Shown: piece by piece, positions 1 to 7,464 of the stretch
Numbering within the stretch: the stretch's first letter is position 1
Layout of the letters: each line of letters opens with the position of its first letter
Assembly (NCBI GenBank): GCA_019347995.1
Contig: JAHWKH010000030.1
Span: 1 to 12,064, forward strand
DNA: 12,064 nucleotides
From: Gemmatimonadota bacterium
GTDB taxonomy: Bacteria; Gemmatimonadota; Gemmatimonadetes; Longimicrobiales; UBA6960
Reading direction: 5' to 3'
Notes under the pieces: generated by a model
What the model was told of the DNA's origin: nothing
The model's input: the letters and a program-made list of their open reading frames with translations, nothing else
The model's database searches: none
Position numbers and translations under genes: made by a program

Positions 1-2
1 CG

Positions 3-1046
3 GCCGTACTCGCGGCGTTGAGCCTGCTGGCGATTGCGAGGACCGGACCGGGGCGAGCCGCGGAGACAGCCGACGGAGCGCACACCCTCATCGAGTCGTC
101 GGGCCGACGCGGGATCCCGCTGAAGATCGTCGATTGGTGGTGGGACTCGTCGGTGAGAGCCGGGGAGGGCGAGGCCGACCCCGATGAGTCCGGCGGCGCG
201 GCATCGGATCCGGGCACCCGGTTCCCGTATCTGCTGATCGCGATCGGCTTGGTCGTGACTGCACTGGCCGGTGCCACCGCGTGGCGCTGGCATTCGAGAC
301 GCGCCGTCCGGGACCCACCGGGTGACGACGATGACCTGTCGACGGGTGATCGTCATCTGGAGGCGGTCCACGGTGCGGTGGTCGGCACGATCGACGCGAT
401 GCTCGCGCGGTACTACCTGATGACGGAGAATTACGATGCTGCCTTTACGGCGGCGCAACGGGTGGATCTGAGCCTGATGTCGGTCTACCCGTTCACCACA
501 TCGGATTCGAACCCGCTGTGGAACCTCTGGTACAACTCGGGCAACGCATTCCAGATGCGGGCGGAGGAGGCGTTCAGGGATGAGGCCGAGGCAGGCGATG
601 AGCGCATCGACTACTGGACGGAGGAAGCCGACATCGAGGGGGCGAACGGACCTCTGGATCACATACTCCGCTACCAGGAGCGGACCGCCTCCTTCCCGTT
701 CTATCTGCCGGACGAGATGCGCCTGATCATGGCCGAGGTGCACGCGCGGCGGGGCGAGCTGGAGCGGGCGCGGGAGCTCGTGAACGAGGTGCGTACGCCC
801 TGCACGTCGCCCCTGGACGAGCCTGTGGCGTGCCTGCCGCCGCTGGAGGCGTCGGACGTCCCCACGCAGGATGCCCTGCTGGACGAGATCCTCCGCCAGC
901 GGCGCTACGAGCTGTACCTGACGGGGCTGCGTTGGTCGGACCTCAAGCGCTTCGGCGAGCCGGTGAAGTACGCGTTCGTGCAGGTGCCGAGGAGCGAGTG
1001 CGACCGCAACGCGAACGTTCCGGCGGAGCTGTGCGTCACGCGCTGA
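3..1046 (+). CDS. SusD/RagB-family protein C-terminal part fused to a membrane-anchored N-terminal segment (5' partial)
   Basis: The frame is open to the left edge, so the true start is probably outside; the first in-window start is TTG at 18. Numbering from that TTG, residues 122-342 match the C-terminal part of SusD/RagB proteins, outer-membrane lipoproteins that deliver ligands to a TonB-dependent SusC transporter. The signs are a helical repeat at AMLARYYLM, then FPFYLPDEMRLIMAE, the RQRRYELYLTGLRWSDLKRFG block, and an Asn-rich tail. Family members run to roughly 450-550 residues, so the N-terminal half is missing. In its place, residues 1-110 hold a polar stretch, one membrane helix (about 70-91), an Arg-rich stop-transfer and an Asp run. 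I do not recognise that part. Codon use looks coding throughout. Four cysteines (262, 272, 328, 339) could pair. No SusC gene is visible. The SusD assignment is firm; whether the fusion is a real protein is doubtful. Confidence 0.72.
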   Translation, partial: AVLAALSLLAIARTGPGRAAETADGAHTLIESSGRRGIPLKIVDWWWDSSVRAGEGEADPDESGGAASDPGTRFPYLLIAIGLVVTALAGATAWRWHSRRAVRDPPGDDDDLSTGDRHLEAVHGAVVGTIDAMLARYYLMTENYDAAFTAAQRVDLSLMSVYPFTTSDSNPLWNLWYNSGNAFQMRAEEAFRDEAEAGDERIDYWTEEADIEGANGPLDHILRYQERTASFPFYLPDEMRLIMAEVHARRGELERARELVNEVRTPCTSPLDEPVACLPPLEASDVPTQDALLDEILRQRRYELYLTGLRWSDLKRFGEPVKYAFVQVPRSECDRNANVPAELCVTR

Positions 1047-1055
1047 TGGCGTAGA

Positions 1056-1073
1056 CCGCCGCGGGGGCGGCGG
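1056..1073 (+). terminator. GC hairpin after the SusD-like gene
   Basis: A 7-bp perfect stem (CCGCCGC / GCGGCGG) with a GGGG loop lies 9 bases past the SusD-like stop. It has no T tract, so intrinsic termination is only possible. The rest of the convergent gap (to 1118) is also dyad-rich, with CCGGCC at 1088-1093 pairing with GGCCGG at 1113-1118. Confidence 0.3.
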
Positions 1074-1136
1074 CGAGGTCCTCGGGACCGGCCGCCCCGC
1101 CGCGGCTCCGCGGGCCGGATGACGATCGTTGCATCG

Positions 1137-1159
1137 CGGGGAGCGCTCAGCGCTCCCCG
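1137..1159 (-). terminator. Palindrome spanning the stop codon of the amidohydrolase gene
   Basis: Eleven-base perfect arms flank a single central base (CGGGGAGCGCT-C-AGCGCTCCCCG). The TGA stop of the amidohydrolase (1147-1149) sits in the middle. In RNA this folds as a 10-bp GC stem with a 3-nt loop. Its place at the convergent junction fits a bidirectional terminator or 3'-end stabiliser. There is no T run, so the role is inferred. Confidence 0.4.
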
Positions 1160-4100
1160 GTGGGAGTCACCTCCCGCGGTCCCGCGTCCCACCACCAGAG
1201 CGCGGGGAGGTCGCGCTCCTCCGGCCACACCTGCCGCAGCGTATCGCCCTCGTAGAGCCGGCCGCCCTTCATCACCCAGCGCACGGTGTTGGTGTTGCGG
1301 ATATCATCGAGGGGGCTGGCGTCCAGCACCACCAGGTCGGCCAGCTTTCCGGCCTCCAGGCTGCCCAGGTCGGCGTCGACGCCGATGATGCGCGCGCCGT
1401 CGATGGTGGCGGCTTGCAGCACCTCCGCCGGCTCCATGCCGCCCATGGACAGGGCCCACATCTCCCAGTGGTACCCGAGCCCCTGCAGCTCGCCGTGGCC
1501 ACCGACGCCCACCAGGCCACCGGCGCGCTGCATGGCCGCGGCGGCGGCCGCCACTTCGTCGAACGTGTGCTCGTCCTCCATGACCCAGAGCCGCCGCCGC
1601 CGCACCATCTCGTCGAGGCGGTTGTGCGGCGTGAAGCGGCCGAGCTTGGGGTCGCCGTGCACGTCCTCGCTCTGGAAGAAGTACTCGCGCGCGTTGGGGC
1701 CGCCGTAGTTGACCACCAGCGTGGGCGTGTACGCGGTGCGGGTGCGGGCGTAGAGCTGAACCACGTCCTCGAAGAGCGGGACGATGGGGATGTTGTGCTC
1801 GTTGCCGTGGAAGCCGTCGATGGCGTGGGTGAGGTCCAGCGTGAGGTCGCTGCCGCCCTCGGTGGTGGGCATGAGCCCCAGCTCCTTCGCCGCACGCACG
1901 ACCCACTGCCGCTGCTGGCGCGTGCCCACCATGTAGCTCTTGATGTTGGGCGTGCGGTAGTGCTCCTGGTAGCGCCGCAGATAGGCCTCCGTCTCCTCGT
2001 AGCTCTGGAAGTCGTTCGTGCTGAACACGCCGGGGCCCGTCATGAAGGCGCGCTGGCCGATGCTCCGGCCGATGTCGACCAGGTCCTGGTAGGCGAAGTA
2101 GTCGTTGGTGGACGTCTGCACGTCGAGCCCCGCCGTGACGCCGTAGGCGAGGTTGGCCAGGAGGGTCCAGTTGTGCGGCTCCAGCACGTCGTGGGTCCTG
2201 AACTCCCAGTGGGCGTGGGTGTCGATGAACCCGGGCACGATGGTCCTGCCCGCCACGTCCATCTCCCGGGCGCCCTCCGGGATGTCGACGCTGCCCCGGG
2301 GACCCACCGCCACGATGCGGTCGTCGCGGACCACCAGGTCCGCGTTCTCGATCACCCTGCGCCGTGGATCCATCGTCACCACGCGCGCGCCCCTCAGGGC
2401 GACCGTGCCGCGGGGGACGTCACGGGGGAAGGTGAGGACGATGTCGGTGCGGACCACGCCCTCCGCGCGGTCGGCCAGCTCCTCGTCGGGGTCCTCCTCC
2501 TCGGCCTCGGCCTCCGCCTCGGCTGCAGACGCCGTGTCCGTGGCGCCGGAGGGGCGATCCTCCTCCTCGAAGTCGACGGTGTCGAAGGGCCGGCGGTAGA
2601 GCGTGCTGCCCACCGCCCAGTAGATCGTCTCGCCGCCGTCCGCCCAGCCGAAGTAGTCGGCGCCGATGTCGGTGATCTTCTTCACCGGCACGCCGCCTCC
2701 CGTGAGGCTCACGGTGGGCCCGGGGCCGCCCACGCGGGGCACCGCCACCACGTAGAGCTGGTTCGCCGAGGAGGCCAGGGCCCACTGGCCGTCGGGCCGC
2801 ATGAGGACCGTCTGGGCCGGCGGCGGACGGGGTGCGCGCGGGTTGGGGCGGCCGGTGACCTTCAGGTGCACACGGCGGTCCGTGCCGTCGAAGCGCAGGC
2901 TCATGAGCCCGTCGTTCGAGTAGACGTAGATGCGCTCGGGATCGTCGGCGAAATGGGGCGCCCCCACCCCGCGCGCCGGCACCACGAGGCGCGCCTCTCC
3001 GCCCTCCGCCGGCATCCACACGACGTCCAGCGGGATGCGCAGCCCGCCGAACTCGCTGAACGTCTGGGTGCGCTGCCAGGCGTTGCCGCGCAGCGCCACG
3101 ATGCGCTCGCCGTCGGGGGCCCACGCCAGGTCGGTGTAGAACGCGGGATGGACCGTGAGCCGCTCCGGCTGGCCGCTCCCGTCCGCGCGCGTCTTCCAGA
3201 TGTGGCCGCCGTCCACCGTCCACGTCACGTAGGCGATCCAGCGGCCGTCGGGGGACCAGGCGGGCTGGAACGCTCGCACGGTATCGGCGGTGAGGCGGCG
3301 CGGCTCGCCGTCGGGGAGGTCGAGCACGTAGACGTGCGTGAGCACGCTGAACGTGGCCCGGCGCCCGTCCGGCGAGAGGGCCGGCGACTGGACCAGCCGG
3401 GCGCGCACCGGGCCCTGCTCCACGCGGTACGGAGCCGTGATGTCGGGACCGATGGGCTGCTCCACCTCCACCCGGAAGGGGATGGTGCGCACGTCTCCCG
3501 TCCCCACGCCCACGGCCACGATCTTCCCGTCGCGCGTGGTGAGGATCTCGGCGCCGTCGGGGGTGAAGGCGTAGGCGGGCAGGAGGTCGCGGCTCTGGCT
3601 GCCCCCCTCCATGGCGTCGCGCTGCACCGGCCACAGGAGCCAGCGGTCGCCGCCCGTCTCGAGGTCGCGGATGCGCAGCCCGGTGCGCGTCTCGTGGCGG
3701 GTGGCGTAGACCACGTGGCGGCCGTCGGGCGAGACCACCGGACGCACGGCGCTCCATTCGGCCTGCGTCACGGGGTCGATCTCGCCCGTGACCATGTCTC
3801 GCCGGGCCACCTGCCACGAGGGGAACGTCCCTCCGGGGCCGCCGCCGCCGCTGCGGGCGAAGTAGAGGTGGCGCCCGTCGGGGGCCATGGAGGCGCCGAG
3901 CTCCGAGCGGCCTCCGCCGCCGCCCCCCGGGCTCTCTTCGTCGCCCCCGCCTTCCCCGGGCTCGGCCAGGTCCACGCCCGATCCACCCGCCACGTGGTAC
4001 ATGCGCAGCCCCATGCCGCGGGCGGCGCGGGTGGCGATGACGTAGCGGGAGTCGGGCGTCCACGTGGGGGAGAGCAGCCGGTTGCGCCGCTCGCTCGACA

Positions 4101-4593
4101 GCTTCTTCAGGTCGGTGAGCAGGCCGTCGCCCAGGCGGCCGATCCACAGGTTGTCGTTGCCGTCCCGGTCGCTGATGAACGCCACCCACTCGCCGTCGGG
4201 CGATACGGACGGCTGCGCGTCGAAGGGGAGCCCCCGGGTGATCGGCCGCGCCTCACCCCCCTCGATGGGCATGCGGTAGAGGTCGCCCAGCACCTCGAAG
4301 ACCACCTGGCGCCCGTCCGGCGTGACGTCCAGGGAGATCCAGCTCGCCTCGTCGAGGGAGAAGCGCAAGGTGTCGGCCGGCTCGAGCGGCAGCGTCACCT
4401 TGCGCTCCTTCTTCCAGGCGGCGTATGCGCTGTCGGCCTTCGTCGAGTCGGCGGGCGCGGGCTCCTGGGCGCGGCCGTCGCCGGTCAGGAGCGCGAGCGC
4501 CACCAGGACGCACGGGACGGTGACGAAGCGGGGGGCCGCGGCGGGGCGCCGCCGGAGAGCCCACCCGACGAGGGCGGACGAGGAAGGCTGCAT
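1147..4593 (-). CDS. Exported TolB-type beta-propeller / metal-dependent amidohydrolase fusion
   Basis: This is a 1148-residue protein. The ATG at 4593 was chosen because it starts a signal peptide (RRR, a hydrophobic core, cleavage near GRA|QE). The in-frame extension to 4707 is Arg/Pro-rich and looks non-coding. No clear Shine-Dalgarno site is seen. Residues about 60-700 carry at least nine [ST/A]PDG-type WD40-like (TolB/PD40) blades. A Gly-rich loop interrupts one blade and an acidic Ala/Glu linker follows. The C-terminal domain is an imidazolonepropionase/dihydroorotase-type amidohydrolase: DTHAH (H793, H795), NIKSY (K885, probable carboxylated bridging lysine), GFHGNEH (H929, H933), GGHGELQ (H near 1034), and the usual LGSLEAGKLADLVVL end. 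It probably hydrolyses a cyclic amide or peptide-like substrate in the periplasm; the substrate is unknown. The mature protein has no cysteine. It is the last gene of the minus-strand block, 130 bp after the serine hydrolase. Confidence 0.9.
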   Translation of the reverse strand: MQPSSSALVGWALRRRPAAAPRFVTVPCVLVALALLTGDGRAQEPAPADSTKADSAYAAWKKERKVTLPLEPADTLRFSLDEASWISLDVTPDGRQVVFEVLGDLYRMPIEGGEARPITRGLPFDAQPSVSPDGEWVAFISDRDGNDNLWIGRLGDGLLTDLKKLSSERRNRLLSPTWTPDSRYVIATRAARGMGLRMYHVAGGSGVDLAEPGEGGGDEESPGGGGGGRSELGASMAPDGRHLYFARSGGGGPGGTFPSWQVARRDMVTGEIDPVTQAEWSAVRPVVSPDGRHVVYATRHETRTGLRIRDLETGGDRWLLWPVQRDAMEGGSQSRDLLPAYAFTPDGAEILTTRDGKIVAVGVGTGDVRTIPFRVEVEQPIGPDITAPYRVEQGPVRARLVQSPALSPDGRRATFSVLTHVYVLDLPDGEPRRLTADTVRAFQPAWSPDGRWIAYVTWTVDGGHIWKTRADGSGQPERLTVHPAFYTDLAWAPDGERIVALRGNAWQRTQTFSEFGGLRIPLDVVWMPAEGGEARLVVPARGVGAPHFADDPERIYVYSNDGLMSLRFDGTDRRVHLKVTGRPNPRAPRPPPAQTVLMRPDGQWALASSANQLYVVAVPRVGGPGPTVSLTGGGVPVKKITDIGADYFGWADGGETIYWAVGSTLYRRPFDTVDFEEEDRPSGATDTASAAEAEAEAEEEDPDEELADRAEGVVRTDIVLTFPRDVPRGTVALRGARVVTMDPRRRVIENADLVVRDDRIVAVGPRGSVDIPEGAREMDVAGRTIVPGFIDTHAHWEFRTHDVLEPHNWTLLANLAYGVTAGLDVQTSTNDYFAYQDLVDIGRSIGQRAFMTGPGVFSTNDFQSYEETEAYLRRYQEHYRTPNIKSYMVGTRQQRQWVVRAAKELGLMPTTEGGSDLTLDLTHAIDGFHGNEHNIPIVPLFEDVVQLYARTRTAYTPTLVVNYGGPNAREYFFQSEDVHGDPKLGRFTPHNRLDEMVRRRRLWVMEDEHTFDEVAAAAAAMQRAGGLVGVGGHGELQGLGYHWEMWALSMGGMEPAEVLQAATIDGARIIGVDADLGSLEAGKLADLVVLDASPLDDIRNTNTVRWVMKGGRLYEGDTLRQVWPEERDLPALWWWDAGPREVTPTGER

Positions 4594-4723
4594 CGAAGTG
4601 TGCCGGTGTGCGAGGGTATGGGGACCGGACGGGGCGGGGCCCGCCGGGGGCGCAATGTGAGGCCGCCGCGCGCGACGCGCCACGCCACGGGTGAGGTGCG
4701 GCGTCACGTCGGAAGAGGCCAGC
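4594..4723 (-). other. Gap between serine hydrolase and amidohydrolase genes
   Basis: These 130 bp are GC-rich and carry no gene I can support. I see no good -35/-10 pair and no strong hairpin with a T tract. The amidohydrolase may therefore be read through from the upstream genes or use a promoter I cannot recognise. Confidence 0.35.
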
Positions 4724-5947
4724 TCAGCGCAGGACGGGCTTGTCCAGCGCGTCCCACCCGTACGCCCGCTGCACCCGCTCCAGGATCTCCTGCGCCACGG
4801 TCCCTCCGCGGGAGCCGTTGGCCATGACCACCAGGCCGTATCCCTTCGCCTTGTGGCCCACCAGCAGGGCCCGGAAACCGAAGTTCGATCCGCCGTGCTG
4901 GAAGTACCAGCCCTGGCCCTCCTTCCGCAGACCGAACCCGACGCCGTAGTCTCCCACCCCCACGGGGCTCAGCATCTCCTGCACGGTCGTGCGGGAGAGG
5001 ACGCCGTCCCTGGCGCCGGCGGCGGAGGTCTGGACCTCGACGACGAAGCGCGCCAGGTCGCCGGCGGTGGTCCACAGGCCGGCCGCCGCCAACTCCGGGT
5101 AGACGTGCGACTTGGGACCCATGGCGCGCCCCGACGCGGCGTGGGCGCGGGCGGCGTGCCGGTCCGAGCGGGGCGAGAGCGGCTGCTGGAACGTGCTGTG
5201 GCGCATCCCCACGGGCTCCAGGACCCACTCGCGCGCGATGGCCTCGAAGGGCCGCCCCACGGCGTCCGACAGCGCCAGCTCCATGAGCGTCACGCCGCCC
5301 CCCGAGTACTTCATGGCGGTGAGCGGAGCCCGCTCCATGAACACCCGCCCCACGTTGGACGGCGCCTGCCCCTCGAGGATCTGCACCGTTGTCGGCAGCG
5401 CCTCCCCGGGGGCGTAGCCCGGAAACCCGAACCCGTCGCCCAGGCCGGAGGTGTGGCTGGTGAGGGTGCGCGGCGTCACCGGCCGATCCCGGGTGAAGCC
5501 GTCGCCGGGGAGCGTCCAGGAGGTGAGGATGTCGTTGATGTCGTCGTCCAGGGAAAAGCGTCCGTCCTGGACGGCCTTCAGCACGGCCATGGCCGCCACC
5601 GGCTTGCTGATGGACGCGGCCTGGAAGAGGGTCTCCGGGGTGACGGGGGCGCCCGTCTCCACGTCGGCCACGCCGTAGCCCTTCGTCCAGTGGACGGCGA
5701 AGTCGTGGATCACCGCGACGCTCACGCCCGGCACGCCGAGCTCGTCCATCAGCGCCTCCAGCGAGAAGCCGTCGAGGCCGCCGCGGTCGGGGCGCTGGGG
5801 CCCCTCGATCATCGCCGCGAGCTCGCCCACGGTGGGCTGCTGCGCTCCGGCGGGCACGGCGGCCAGCAAGGGCAGGAGGAGCCCGAGGAGCGCCCCGGCG
5901 GCGAGCGCGGCCGCGGGGGCGAGGGGGATGCGGCGCGCCGAGGTCAT
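4724..5947 (-). CDS. Exported beta-lactamase-fold serine hydrolase (class C / EstB / DD-peptidase-like)
   Basis: A 407-residue protein starts at ATG 5947, whose ATGA overlaps the TGA stop of the upstream DsbB gene; GGGAG lies about 9 bases upstream. The signal peptide is residues 1-35 (hydrophobic Ala/Leu core, cleavage at AGA|QQ). The serine beta-lactamase-like fold is marked by SISK (S112, K115), which is the nucleophile SxxK motif. YSG at 214-216 stands at the YxN position, and HGG at 351-353 stands at the KTG-equivalent position typical of class C-like esterases and peptidases. The conserved LLxHTSGLG-type motif appears as LTSHTSGLGDGFG. Length is normal for the family. The family includes esterases, D-aminopeptidases, DD-carboxypeptidases and beta-lactamases. 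I cannot tell which from sequence; a simple peptidase or esterase is more likely than true antibiotic resistance. There is no cysteine in the mature protein. The ATGA overlap suggests translation coupled to DsbB. Confidence 0.9.
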   Translation of the reverse strand: MTSARRIPLAPAAALAAGALLGLLLPLLAAVPAGAQQPTVGELAAMIEGPQRPDRGGLDGFSLEALMDELGVPGVSVAVIHDFAVHWTKGYGVADVETGAPVTPETLFQAASISKPVAAMAVLKAVQDGRFSLDDDINDILTSWTLPGDGFTRDRPVTPRTLTSHTSGLGDGFGFPGYAPGEALPTTVQILEGQAPSNVGRVFMERAPLTAMKYSGGGVTLMELALSDAVGRPFEAIAREWVLEPVGMRHSTFQQPLSPRSDRHAARAHAASGRAMGPKSHVYPELAAAGLWTTAGDLARFVVEVQTSAAGARDGVLSRTTVQEMLSPVGVGDYGVGFGLRKEGQGWYFQHGGSNFGFRALLVGHKAKGYGLVVMANGSRGGTVAQEILERVQRAYGWDALDKPVLR

Positions 5948-6504
5948 TCCGTAGGGCTCCCGGTCTCGGGGGGTTCGAGGATGCGGAGGGTCGCCAGCAG
6001 GGCGATGATCAGGAGGAAGGCCGCACCCGCCATGGTCGGGATCGTCACGAAACCGAAGACGTTGAGGTAGCGGCCCGTGCACGGCGGCCCCGTGCCGCAC
6101 TGGACGAGCTCGAGCGACGGCCGCGCCTGCAGCACCCGGTGGTAGGCCGAGACGGCGAGCCCCACCAGCGCCAGCGGGAGCCCGTAGCGCCAGACCCCGG
6201 CGTCGGAGCGTGCCCAGCCCACGGCCAGCACGAGCACCAGCGGGTACATGAGGATGCGCTGGTACCAGCAGAGGAGGCAGGGCACCAGCCCTACGCCGTC
6301 CGAGAAGTACAAGCTGCCCGCCGCGGCGACGGCGGCCACGATCCACGCCCACGCGATGGGGTGGCGCTCCTGGCCTCCCAGGGCCCCGCGGAGGCGGGTG
6401 CGGCCCCCCGGCACCGTCAGCGTGCCCAGCAGGGCCAGCGCGATCACGAACGACAGGAGCGTGGCGCCGGCCAGCGTCTGGACCACGAGCGCGTACAGGA
6501 GCAT
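5944..6504 (-). CDS. dsbB: DsbB/BdbC-type disulfide bond formation membrane protein
   Basis: A 186-residue integral membrane protein. The DsbB family reoxidises the periplasmic thiol oxidase DsbA and passes electrons to quinone. The first cysteine pair is C76-LL-C79, followed at once by WYQR, the family signature. The second periplasmic pair is C136 and C142 (CGTGPPC). Hydrophobic stretches lie near 9-31, 50-66, 84-97, 107-121 and 151-172. That is one helix more than the usual four; the extra one is at the N-terminus. The ATG at 6504 lies 9 bp after the M14 peptidase stop. A GGAGAG is present but about 12 bases upstream, so the ribosome site is weak and coupling with the upstream gene is likely. 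No DsbA-like gene is in the window. The exported neighbours have no mature cysteines, so its clients must be encoded elsewhere; the convergent SusD-like protein does have four. Confidence 0.88.
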   Translation of the reverse strand: MLLYALVVQTLAGATLLSFVIALALLGTLTVPGGRTRLRGALGGQERHPIAWAWIVAAVAAAGSLYFSDGVGLVPCLLCWYQRILMYPLVLVLAVGWARSDAGVWRYGLPLALVGLAVSAYHRVLQARPSLELVQCGTGPPCTGRYLNVFGFVTIPTMAGAAFLLIIALLATLRILEPPETGSPTE

Positions 6505-6513
6505 GGCGCGCCG

Positions 6514-7464
6514 CTACTCTCCGCCCGGCGCGGCCACGTCGCCGCGCACGACGCCTCCCCGCGTCGACAACACCTCGAACGAGCCGGTGAATCCGTCGAC
6601 GCCGAAGGTGCGGAAGGTCAGGACCGCCTCGCGCGTCTCGCCCGGCTGCAGGTATCCCAGCTCGGCCTCTCCGTCCTCGGGCTCCAGCCAGCGCAGGGTC
6701 GGCTCGTCGCCCTCCGCGTCCAGCCCGTCCAGGATCAGCACCACGCGGTCGGGCCGGACGATCTTCACGAGGTCGGCCTGCTTCAGCGCCGTCGGGAGGC
6801 GCCCCTGGTTCCGCACCGCTACGCGCACCTCCCAGGTGGTGCTGTCGCCCTCGGACGCGACGCGGCGGACCCGGGGCGCTTCGGCGCGCAGCTCGGGGAG
6901 ACTCTGCGCCATGTAGAGGTTGAAGAGGGCCTGGTTACGCGCCCACCTCTCCAGGACCTCGGGAGGCCCGTTCTGGGAGAAGAACTTGGGATGCCAGCCG
7001 CCGATCTCCACCTTGCCGTGCTCCGGATGCTGGAACGGCGTCCACGGCCTGAACGCCTGCGGGTGGTCGCGTCCCGCCGTGACGCTGTCCTGCCAGACGA
7101 GGCGGTCGAGGTCGTCCTCCTCGCCGTCGCCGTTCACGTCGCCCACGTCGCCGCCGTCCCACAGCTCGTCGCCGTACCAGATGGCCCCCATGTAGAAGTA
7201 CCCGAAGTCGGGGCCGTGCCCGAAGAGAGGGCTGCCCTCGCGGTCGGGGTCGTTGCGGGTGGCGTAGGTGTGGTACACGTCGCCGGCCCAGGGATACCCG
7301 GTGATGCTCAGGCCGACGCTGTCGAAGTGCTCGTAGAGCGCCAGGTCCTCGGCGTACATCCGCTCCTCGGACTTCGAGGTCGAGGGCGGCCGCAGGTGCA
7401 TGGGCACGCGCGTGTCCATGGAGTTGGCCACAGCGATGTTCGGGTTCTCCAGGACGAAGAGCAC
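6514..7464 (-). CDS. M14 zinc carboxypeptidase, C-terminal fragment (after frameshift)
   Basis: This frame continues the M14 peptidase begun at 8486. The join is at about 7466-7469, where a one-base insertion would read SEPETRAVLFVLENPNIAV without interruption. On its own it could only begin at internal GTG/ATG codons with no ribosome site, so I treat it as the second part of one gene. It holds the second half of the catalytic domain, including PWAGDVYHTY, FGHGPDFGYFYMG and KVEIGGW, whose Glu is the likely general base. A further Asp-rich loop, DVNGDGEEDD, follows the pattern of those in the first part. The last 110 or so residues look like a beta-sandwich appendage, ending in a G-rich tail. 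The stop is TAG at 6516-6514, 9 bp before the DsbB start. It is probably inactive if made alone. Confidence 0.8.
   Translation of the reverse strand: MLFVLENPNIAVANSMDTRVPMHLRPPSTSKSEERMYAEDLALYEHFDSVGLSITGYPWAGDVYHTYATRNDPDREGSPLFGHGPDFGYFYMGAIWYGDELWDGGDVGDVNGDGEEDDLDRLVWQDSVTAGRDHPQAFRPWTPFQHPEHGKVEIGGWHPKFFSQNGPPEVLERWARNQALFNLYMAQSLPELRAEAPRVRRVASEGDSTTWEVRVAVRNQGRLPTALKQADLVKIVRPDRVVLILDGLDAEGDEPTLRWLEPEDGEAELGYLQPGETREAVLTFRTFGVDGFTGSFEVLSTRGGVVRGDVAAPGGE

Noticed and set aside
4594..4707. Upstream start of the amidohydrolase at 4707
   Set aside because: The added 38 residues are Arg/Pro/His-rich, with no ribosome site, and would bury the signal peptide.
1129..4827. Very long open frame on the plus strand opposite the amidohydrolase gene
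   Set aside because: It is Arg/His/Gly/Val-rich shadow translation, typical of antisense frames in GC-rich coding DNA. The minus strand has clear domains, catalytic motifs and a signal peptide.
4724..5947. Antibiotic-resistance beta-lactamase
   Set aside because: The SxxK, YSG and HGG motifs fit the broad class C-like esterase/peptidase group. Nothing specific points to antibiotic hydrolysis or a mobile context.
5948..6352. N-terminal extension of the serine hydrolase
   Set aside because: It is an Arg/Pro/Gly-rich out-of-frame reading of the DsbB gene. The ATG at 5947 begins a proper signal peptide and overlaps the DsbB stop.
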